Shown in pieces: positions 5,155-10,302 of a DNA stretch of 10,302 nt (within the stretch, counting starts at the first letter, position 1; each line of letters starts with the position of its first letter). The stretch lies in the NCBI GenBank assembly GCA_964399195.1, contig CAYNPY010000109.1, positions 1 to 10,302 on the forward strand, given 5' to 3'. Origin of the DNA: CAINDZ01 sp964399195 (GTDB lineage: Bacteria > Krumholzibacteriota > Krumholzibacteriia > LZORAL124-64-63). Below the pieces are notes generated by a model. The model saw only the letters and a list, made by a program, of their open reading frames with translations. It did not search any database and was not told where the DNA came from. Position numbers and translations under genes: made by a program.

Positions 5155-6069
5155 TTAGCGGCGTACCTTCTTGGAGCGTTCGGCGACGTGCTCGGCCCTG
5201 ACCTCCGGCGGCACCACATCAATGAACCAGGCCGCCCCCACCGTGAAATTCAGGTACTTGACCATGTTCGAGTAGCCCAACTCGTCCACCTCATAGGCGA
5301 AGACGGCCAGGTCGGTCCGGGCGATGATGCTCAGATCCTTCATGGGCTGGACCCTCAGGCCGAAATTGCCCTCGAGGTACAGCGCGGTCTTGTCCTCGAG
5401 ATAGCTGTAGCGGTTGATGACGCCGCCCAGGCCGAACCCGATCAGGGGGGTGGCGCCCCACAGGGTGGCCGGGCGGGCATCGTACATCAGGGAGATGCCG
5501 CCCTTGAAGGCGCGGAAGCCGGTGTCCTCGTCGACCTCGACGCGGGTCCACTCGTTGCGGGGGTCCGTCTTGTCCGGGTTGTACAGCATCGTGGTCAGCG
5601 CCCGGCCCGACATGTAATTGCCCACCAGGTCGAGGTGGAAGTCGTCGGCGACGTAGATGCCGATCCGCCCCCCGATGGCCGTGCCGGGCTCGATCTCCTT
5701 GCGCGGCGCGTTGTACTTGCGCAGCAGGGGGTTGGAATTCTGCATGTTGACCGATTCGGTCAGCACGGTGCCGTCGTAGGCGAGGATGTCGCCGCCGCCG
5801 GGCGTGTAGAGGGTCCGGTCGCCGATGGGCGGCAGGTCCAGGTAGGTGGCGCCCGAGAAGTGGCCGCCGTACAGCGACAGGCTGTAGCCCTTGACCTTGT
5901 AGTCCTTCCACTTCAGGGCCGGGGTGGCCTCTTCGCCGTCGGCGGCAGCCGAGTCCGGCTCGGCGGCGCTGGTCACGCGCGCGGCCGGGGCGTCGGCGGC
6001 CTGGGCCGGCCATGCCATCGCGCCGAGGGACAGCAGGGCCACGAGGCACACGAGTTTCCTGACGATCAT
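5155..6069 (-). CDS. Probable outer-membrane beta-barrel protein, unknown family
   Basis: The 304-residue product starts with a clear Sec signal peptide: a basic MIVRK, a hydrophobic stretch, and Trp-Pro-Ala-Gln-Ala with likely cleavage before Ala-Asp at about residue 25. An Ala/Asp/Glu-rich linker runs to about residue 50. The rest shows alternating polar/hydrophobic, Gly- and Tyr-rich segments typical of outer-membrane strands (for example KGYSLSLYGGHFSGATYLDL, GGRIGIYVADDFHLDLVGNY, YLNFTVGAAWFID). Some acidic loops suggest metal or surface exposure. Unusually, after the last strand there is an 18-20-residue tail ending in basic ERSKKVRR instead of a terminal aromatic residue. The start is supported by GAGG eight bases upstream and a promoter at 6195-6223. 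I do not recognise the family; porin, adhesin or OmpA-like lipid-binding roles cannot be separated. It converges on the IS and is divergent from the EF-G-like gene. Confidence 0.75.
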   Translation of the reverse strand: MIVRKLVCLVALLSLGAMAWPAQAADAPAARVTSAAEPDSAAADGEEATPALKWKDYKVKGYSLSLYGGHFSGATYLDLPPIGDRTLYTPGGGDILAYDGTVLTESVNMQNSNPLLRKYNAPRKEIEPGTAIGGRIGIYVADDFHLDLVGNYMSGRALTTMLYNPDKTDPRNEWTRVEVDEDTGFRAFKGGISLMYDARPATLWGATPLIGFGLGGVINRYSYLEDKTALYLEGNFGLRVQPMKDLSIIARTDLAVFAYEVDELGYSNMVKYLNFTVGAAWFIDVVPPEVRAEHVAERSKKVRR

Positions 6070-6194
6070 GGGCTTACCTCGACGGGTTCAGCACGACCGC
6101 GCCGACCGCGGGGGCGGACGTCCGGCCGGGTACGAAGGTCGCGTGGGGCGCGAGTGGTTGGGTCGCCCGGAAGGGCCGTTTCGGGACCCAACTA

Positions 6195-6223
6195 ACGGTA
6201 AAGTGACCGCTTCGAGTTGTCCA
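6195..6223 (-). promoter_or_regulatory. Predicted promoter of the outer-membrane gene
   Basis: On the minus strand TGGACA (6223-6218) is separated by 17 bp from TACCGT (6200-6195). Both hexamers are one base from the TTGACA and TACCAT used on the plus strand nearby. The leader would be about 120 nt. The two divergent promoters are 33 bp apart, so they could share regulators. Confidence 0.45.
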
Positions 6224-6256
6224 GAACTTTCGCCCCGCGGGGCCGTCGCGGCCGTG

Positions 6257-6285
6257 TTGACAGGTACTTGTCAGACAATTACCAT
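6257..6285 (+). promoter_or_regulatory. Predicted promoter of the EF-G-like gene
   Basis: TTGACA (6257-6262), 17 bp and TACCAT (6280-6285) repeat exactly the layout of the secG promoter. The spacer carries a perfect palindrome TTGTC-A-GACAA (6268-6278), and the -35 box is one arm of TGACA-N6-TGTCA (6258-6273). These are reasonable repressor or activator sites. Transcription would start near 6292, over 200 nt before the GTG start. Confidence 0.6.
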
Positions 6286-6499
6286 TCCCGACCGGGCCGA
6301 AATCCCCGGTTATCCGGACCGCGAATCCCTGCGGGAACGCGGGTTTTTACTCTCATCCGGGCGTCAATGATCCGCGCGTCCCCGGGCGCCGCAGGGCGTC
6401 GGCGGGAACCGCGGTTTGCACCCGCACCGGTCCGCGCGACAGGACCGTCCGGGCGGCAGGGTTGCACCGGCTACCGTCGACCACCCAGGAGGACGATCC
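6286..6499 (+). promoter_or_regulatory. Long 5' leader of the EF-G-like gene
   Basis: Together with 6070-6256 this forms a 430-bp stretch without a credible gene. The leader contains CCGG-TTAT-CCGG (6306-6317), then an intrinsic-terminator-like hairpin (6319-6348), then about 140 nt of GC-rich sequence without a recognisable riboswitch. It ends in AGGAGG (6487-6492), seven bases before the GTG start. The stretch 6070-6194 holds only the leader of the divergent gene. Confidence 0.5.
6319..6348 (+). terminator. Terminator-like hairpin between promoter and EF-G-like gene
   Basis: CCGCG (6319-6323) pairs with CGCGG (6338-6342), and inside it TCCC (6326-6329) pairs with GGGA (6333-6336) around a TGC loop. 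A G and five T (6344-6348) follow. No plus-strand gene lies upstream of it within 1 kb other than the predicted promoter, so it would act as an attenuator or end a leader RNA of about 57 nt. Confidence 0.55.
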
Positions 6500-8593
6500 G
6501 TGAAGACCTTCCCCATGGAAAAGATCCGCAACGTGGCCCTGATGGGCCCCCACGGCGTCGGCAAGACCAGCCTGGCCGATGCGATGCTCCATGTGACCCA
6601 GAAGGTCGGTCGCCGGGGGAACGTTGACGACGGCAGCTCGGTGTTCGACTACCTCGAGGAGGAGATCGAGCGCAAGCAGACGGTGTCGGCCAGCCTGGCC
6701 TGGACCGAGTGGGACGGCAACAAGATCAACATCATCGACACCCCGGGCGTGGACGACTTCCGCGGCGATGTCTACGCCACCCTGAGGGTCGTCGAGGGCA
6801 TCATGTTCGTCATCAAGGCCGACGGCGGCTTCGAGGTGGCGTCGGAAAATCTCTGGAACCTGGTCCGCTCGACCCACCTGCCCACCTTCCTGGTCATCAA
6901 CCGCATGAAGAAGGAGCACGCCAACTGGCGCGCCGTCATGAACGGCATCAAGGAGCGGATCCCCGGCGCCGCGCCGTTGCAGCTGCCGATCGGCTGCGGG
7001 GAGAGCTTCGAGGGCGTGGTGGACCTGATCTCGATGAAGGGGTGGAAGTTCGACGGCCACCATGCCGTGGAGTGCCCGGTGCCGGCGGACCTGGGTCCGG
7101 CGGTCGAGGAAGCCCGCGAGATGCTGATGGACGCCGCCGCCAGCGCCGACGACGCCCTGACCGAGAAGTTCCTCGAGGAAATGACCCTCAGCGAGGCCGA
7201 CATCATCGCCGGGCTCAAGAAGGGCACGCTGGACGGCACCGTCTATCCGGTGTTCTTCACCGACGCGCAGACGGAGACCGGCGTGCCGTCGCTGCTCGGC
7301 TCGGTGGTCAACCTGTTCCCGAGCGCCTTCTCGCGGACGCGGCAGCCGCTCAAGGGCGTCAAGGCCGGCACCCAGGACGAGACCAGCTTCACGCCGGGCG
7401 TCGACGGCCCGGTGGTGGCCTACGCCTTCAAGCGCCAGTATGAGGCGCAGGGCGGCGACACGACCTGGCTGCGCGTCTTCTCCGGGACCCTGAAGCCGGG
7501 CGAGAACCTGGCCTGCTCGGACGGGCGCAGCAGCGAGCGCATGGGGCAGTTGTCCGTCGCCGTGGGCAAGGGGCGGGAGAAGGTCGACCTGGCCGGGCCG
7601 GGCGACATCGTCATGGCCGCCAAGCTGAAGGCCACCCACACCGGCACGACCCTGACCGCGGGGGTCGACTTCGCCTTCCCGCCGATCAACTACCCCGTGC
7701 CGACCAGCACCGAGGCCATCAGCCCCGTGATCAGCGGCGAGGACGACAAGCTGGCGGCCGGCCTGCACCGGATCATGGAGGAGGACCCGACCTTCCAGCT
7801 GATCCACCAGGGCCACCTGTCGCAGACGATCCTGGCCACCCAGGGCGACATCCACACGAACTTCATCCTCGACAAGCTGAAGAAGCTGAACGGGGTGCAG
7901 GTGGAGCGGCGGCGCCCGCGCATCAACTTCAAGGAGACGATCCGCGGGACGGCGGAGAAGCAGGGCCGGCACAAGAAGCAGACCGGCGGGCGCGGCCAGT
8001 TCGGCGACGTGCACATCCGGATGGAGCCGCTGCCGCGCGGCAGCGGGTTCGAGTTCGCGGACGAGATCGTCGGCGGCGTGGTGCCCGGCAAGTTCATCCC
8101 GGCCGTGGAGAAGGGCTGCCGCGAGACCCTGCTCAAGGGCCTGGTCGCCGGCTACGAGATGGTCGACGTCAAGTGCGCGCTGTTCTTCGGCTCGTACCAC
8201 GCGGTCGACTCGTCGGAAGCTGCCTTCAAGGCGGCCGCCCGGCTGGCGCTCAAGCACGCCGTGGAGGAGGACGCCGACAAGCTGCGGCCGGTCATCCTCG
8301 AGCCGGTCATGAAGGTCCGCATCGTCGTGCCCCAGGCCTACATGGGCGACGTGATGGGCGACATCTCGACGCGGCGCGGCGCCATCCTGGGCTCGGAGGC
8401 CGACGGTCCCTACCAGGTCGTCACCGCCAACGTGCCCGAGGACGAGCTCTACCAGTACGCCACCTCGCTGCGCTCCTTCACGCAGGGCACCGGCACCTTC
8501 ACCATGGAGTTCTCGCACTACTCCGAGGTGCCGGGCGACGTCCAGAAGCGCCTGATCGAGGAGTACAAGAAGACCGCGAAGGAAGAGGAGTAG
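6500..8593 (+). CDS. Elongation factor G-like GTPase (EF-G2 type)
   Basis: The 697-residue product has the five-domain layout of EF-G, which moves tRNA and mRNA through the ribosome, and is closest to the EF-G-like/EF-G2 subfamily. G1 is GPHGVGKT (16-23), switch I includes DYLEEEIERKQTV (50-62) and G3 is DTPGVDDF (80-87). The domain IV signature is KQTGGRGQFGDVHI (493-506), with a tip SYHAVDSSE (565-573) and domain V EPVMKVRIVVPQAYMGDVMGDI (601-622). Two nucleotide motifs are altered. The His after DTPG is Val84, and the usual NKMD of G4 is NRMK (134-137), so GTPase rate or base specificity may be changed. GTG at 6500 is chosen because AGGAGG lies seven bases upstream; ATG at 6515 is too far from it. 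yebC follows after 6 bp, with its ribosome-binding site inside this gene's last codons. Confidence 0.93.
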   Translation: MKTFPMEKIRNVALMGPHGVGKTSLADAMLHVTQKVGRRGNVDDGSSVFDYLEEEIERKQTVSASLAWTEWDGNKINIIDTPGVDDFRGDVYATLRVVEGIMFVIKADGGFEVASENLWNLVRSTHLPTFLVINRMKKEHANWRAVMNGIKERIPGAAPLQLPIGCGESFEGVVDLISMKGWKFDGHHAVECPVPADLGPAVEEAREMLMDAAASADDALTEKFLEEMTLSEADIIAGLKKGTLDGTVYPVFFTDAQTETGVPSLLGSVVNLFPSAFSRTRQPLKGVKAGTQDETSFTPGVDGPVVAYAFKRQYEAQGGDTTWLRVFSGTLKPGENLACSDGRSSERMGQLSVAVGKGREKVDLAGPGDIVMAAKLKATHTGTTLTAGVDFAFPPINYPVPTSTEAISPVISGEDDKLAAGLHRIMEEDPTFQLIHQGHLSQTILATQGDIHTNFILDKLKKLNGVQVERRRPRINFKETIRGTAEKQGRHKKQTGGRGQFGDVHIRMEPLPRGSGFEFADEIVGGVVPGKFIPAVEKGCRETLLKGLVAGYEMVDVKCALFFGSYHAVDSSEAAFKAAARLALKHAVEEDADKLRPVILEPVMKVRIVVPQAYMGDVMGDISTRRGAILGSEADGPYQVVTANVPEDELYQYATSLRSFTQGTGTFTMEFSHYSEVPGDVQKRLIEEYKKTAKEEE

Positions 8594-8599
8594 GCTCCC

Positions 8600-9424
8600 A
8601 TGTCCGGCCATTCCAAATGGTCGACCATCAAGCGGCACAAGGGGGCCCAGGACGCCAAGCGCGCCCGGATCTTCGGCCGCCTGATCCGCGAGATCACCGT
8701 GGCCGCCCGCGGCGGCGCGGACCCTGACGGGAACCCGCGCCTGCGGGCGGCCATCCTCGCCGCGCGGGCCGCCAACATGACCAACGACACGCTCGAGAAG
8801 GCCATCAAGCGGGGCGCCGGCGGCGACGACGGGGCGGTGGTCGAGGAGGTCAGCTACGAGGGCTACGGCCCCGGCGGCGTGGCCATTCTGGTGGAATGCC
8901 AGACCGACAACAAGAAGCGGACCACCGCGGACGTGCGGCACGTCTTCACGAAGTTCGGCGGCAACCTCGGGGCGAACGGGTGCGTCAGCTACATGTTCGA
9001 GCGCAAGGGCATCATCACGCTCGAGGCCGAGGCGGTGGACTTCGACGCCGTCATGGAGGCGGCGATCGAGGCCGGGGCCGAGGACGTGCAGGTGGAGGAC
9101 GGCACCATCNNNNNNNNNNCGGGCGCGCAGGATGTCGACCAGGACGCCGCGCCGGACGCGGAGGAGGGCGGCAGCGTCATCACCGTCACCACCGCGCTGG
9201 AGGACCTGCACGCGGTCAACGCGCAGCTCACGGCCGCGGGCCTGCCGGTCACCTCGGCCAACCTGATGCCGGTGCCCGGGACCTTCATCAAGGTCGAGGG
9301 CGACGAGGCGGTCGCGCTGATGAAGCTCATCAGCCACATGGACGACCTCGACGACGTGGCCCGCGTCTCGGCGAACTTCGACATCGACGACGAGACGATG
9401 GCCGCCATCGAGGACCAGCTCTAG
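8600..9424 (+). CDS. yebC: YebC/PmpR-family protein
   Basis: Members bind DNA or the ribosome; regulatory roles and help with proline-rich translation have been reported. The start MSGHSKWSTIKRHKGAQDAKR is the family hallmark. It is followed by the IFGRLIREITVAAR block, AANMTNDTLEKAIKRG, the YEGYGPGGVAILVECQTDNKKRT segment, and an ANFDIDDETMAAIE C-terminus. The product is 274 residues, longer than the usual 240-250. The extra length lies around an acidic Asp/Glu/Gln linker at about residues 171-190, where a 10-N gap (9110-9119) also falls. The frame continues correctly across the gap as written. GAGGAG at 8585-8590 supports the start. The gene lies upstream of ruvC and ruvA, a conserved neighbourhood. 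Confidence 0.96.
   Translation: MSGHSKWSTIKRHKGAQDAKRARIFGRLIREITVAARGGADPDGNPRLRAAILAARAANMTNDTLEKAIKRGAGGDDGAVVEEVSYEGYGPGGVAILVECQTDNKKRTTADVRHVFTKFGGNLGANGCVSYMFERKGIITLEAEAVDFDAVMEAAIEAGAEDVQVEDGTIXXXXGAQDVDQDAAPDAEEGGSVITVTTALEDLHAVNAQLTAAGLPVTSANLMPVPGTFIKVEGDEAVALMKLISHMDDLDDVARVSANFDIDDETMAAIEDQL
9110..9119. other. Assembly gap of 10 N inside yebC
   Basis: Ten N replace roughly three codons after the sequence encoding VEDGTI. The reading frames on both sides agree if the count is taken literally, but the true length is unknown. Confidence 0.95.
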
Positions 9425-9441
9425 TCCCGGGAGGGGCGCCC

Positions 9442-9917
9442 GTGATCATCCTGGGCGTCGACCCCGGCTCCCGCGCGACCGGCTACGGTGTGATCGACAC
9501 CGCGCCGGTCGCTCGCTTCCTGGGGGGCGGCGTCGTGCGGCCCCGCCCCGGGGCGCCGGCGAGCGCCTGCGGGACATCCACGCCGGGATCGCCGGGGCCA
9601 TCGCCGAGTTCGGCCCGGACGCGCTGGTGGTCGAGCGGGTGTTCAACGCCCGCAACCCGCACAGCGCGCTGGTGCTGGGCCACGCGCGCGGGGTGGCGCT
9701 GCTCGCCGGCGCGCAGGCGGGCCTGGAGCCGGTCGAGTACACGGCGCGAGAGATCAAGCTGGCGGTGACCGGCAGCGGCTCCGCCGCGAAGGAGCAGGTG
9801 CGGTTCATGGTGATGCGCCTGCTGCGGCTGACCGCCGAGCCGCCGCTGGACATGAGCGACGCCCTGGCCGCGGCGCTGGCGCACCACGGGCGCGCGCGCC
9901 TGGCGGCCCGGGGCTGA
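9442..9917 (+). CDS. ruvC: Holliday junction resolvase RuvC, frameshifted as sequenced
   Basis: RuvC is the endonuclease that cuts Holliday junctions after RuvAB branch migration. The first part, from GTG 9442, reads MIILGVDPGSRATGYGVID with catalytic Asp7, and runs in frame to about 9550. The rest is in another frame: GERLRDIHAGIAGAIAEFGP, then VVERVFNARNPHSAL (Glu65) and PLDMSDALA (Asp137, Asp140). Adding one base in the C/G runs at 9541-9553 joins both into 158 residues with all four catalytic acids at E. coli-like spacing (7, 66, 138, 141). A single missing G in a homopolymer is the simplest reading, so the gene is probably intact in the cell. A real frameshift cannot be excluded. GGAGGGG at 9429-9435 supports the GTG start, 17 bp after yebC. 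Confidence 0.92.
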
Positions 9918-9956
9918 TCGCCGCTGGCCGCGACGCTCCCCTTCGCGCATAATGCC

Positions 9957-9984
9957 CCCGCCCGGCGGACGGTCCGCGGGCGGG
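9957..9984. repeat. GC-rich inverted repeat between ruvC and ruvA
   Basis: CCCGCCC-G-GCGGAC (9957-9970) and GTCCGC-GGGCGGG (9972-9984) form a near-perfect dyad with one extra base. There is no T tract. A CATAAT (9948-9953) just before it resembles a -10 box, but the matching -35 position (9925-9930, TGGCCG) is poor. It may be a weak ruvA promoter with a leader hairpin, or simple read-through structure. Confidence 0.4.
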
Positions 9985-10006
9985 CCCCGGCGGCAGGACG
10001 GAACGG

Positions 10007-10302
10007 ATGATCGCCTTCCTGGACGGCATCGTGGTCAGCGGCGGCACCGACGCGGTGGTGAGCGTCGGCGGCGGCATCGGCCTGGACGTGCACCTGTCGG
10101 CGGCGGCCGCCGCCGAGCTGCCCGGCCCAGGCGAGCCCGTGCGCCTGTGGACGCACCTGGTGGTGCGCGAGGACGCCTGGTCGCTGTACGGCTTCCTGGA
10201 CCCGGCCGAGCGGGCGATGTTCCGGCTGCTGCAGACGGTCTCCGGCGTCGGGCCGAAGGTGGCGCTCGGCATGCTGTCGAAGGCGGGGGCGGCCGAGATC
10301 GC
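10007..10302 (+). CDS. ruvA: Holliday junction helicase subunit RuvA (5' part)
   Basis: RuvA binds four-way junctions as a tetramer and loads the RuvB motor. The first 98 residues are in the window and the gene runs off the right edge. The OB-fold start is MIAFLDGIVV, followed by VVSVGGGIGLDVHL, THLVVREDAWSLYGF (49-63) and the helix-hairpin-helix core TVSGVGPKVALGML (77-90). All of these match the family. The start is supported by AGGA at 9995-9998 and by the normal RuvA N-terminus. It lies 89 bp after ruvC; ruvB would be expected next, outside the window. Confidence 0.95.
   Translation, partial: MIAFLDGIVVSGGTDAVVSVGGGIGLDVHLSAAAAAELPGPGEPVRLWTHLVVREDAWSLYGFLDPAERAMFRLLQTVSGVGPKVALGMLSKAGAAEI

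Noticed and set aside
3920..5165. Target-site duplication next to the IS (GGTT in both flanks)
   Set aside because: The GGTT copies are not flush with the element ends and are too short to count.
6353..9337. 994-codon minus-strand open frame opposite the EF-G-like gene and yebC
   Set aside because: It is antisense to two conserved genes and has a shadow-type composition (Leu/Asp/Gly/His/Arg) without domains.
1..10302. A new defence, secretion or biosynthetic gene cluster
   Set aside because: Apart from one IS and one unrecognised outer-membrane protein, the genes are conserved core functions; no clustered unknown genes or immunity pairs are visible.

Overview
The window reads as a draft metagenome or genome contig from a high-GC Gram-negative bacterium (about 70% GC by eye). 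Evidence for this is a SecG, a signal-peptide-bearing outer-membrane beta-barrel candidate, yebC-ruvC-ruvA order, and TTGACA-type sigma70-like promoters. Two assembly gaps (100 N at 3517-3616 and 10 N at 9110-9119) show the assembly is unfinished. The lineage cannot be fixed from the sequence. The lysine/alanine/threonine-repeat histone-like protein and a second-type EF-G would fit FCB-group relatives (Eisenbacteria or Krumholzibacteria type) or deltaproteobacterial lineages, but this is a guess.

Layout, left to right. (1) 2-352 holds the tail of an unrecognised gene. (2) 396-1268 encodes a ComF-type phosphoribosyltransferase. (3) 1401-2600 is pgk and 2727-3143 is secG, each with its own clear promoter. 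secG is followed at once by tRNA-Leu(GAG) and a strong intrinsic terminator. (4) 3461-3872 is a Lys/Ala/Thr-repeat histone-H1-like gene broken by the 100-N gap and closed by a terminator. (5) 3930-5148 is a complete-looking insertion sequence with 27-bp terminal inverted repeats and one intact zinc-ribbon/HTH/DDE-type transposase. It sits exactly between two convergent genes. (6) 5155-6069 (minus strand) encodes an exported protein, probably an outer-membrane beta-barrel. (7) 6070-6499 is a 430-bp divergent control region with a minus-strand promoter, a plus-strand promoter and an intrinsic-terminator-like hairpin inside the plus-strand leader. (8) 6500-8593 encodes an EF-G-like translational GTPase with altered GTPase motifs. 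(9) 8600-9424 is yebC, 9442-9917 is ruvC with a one-base frameshift, and 10007-10302 is the start of ruvA.

The chromosome-core parts are glycolysis (pgk), protein export (secG), decoding (tRNA-Leu, EF-G-like protein) and Holliday-junction processing (ruvC, ruvA). fusA-like, yebC and ruvC are tightly packed and probably co-transcribed. Accessory content is limited to the IS element. No defence system, CRISPR array or biosynthetic cluster was found. The most interesting points are the EF-G paralogue with a degenerate nucleotide-binding motif behind a possible attenuator, the IS placed flush between two gene ends with its own reverse-acting terminator, the unresolved histone-like repeat gene, and dyads centred on the -35 boxes of several promoters.
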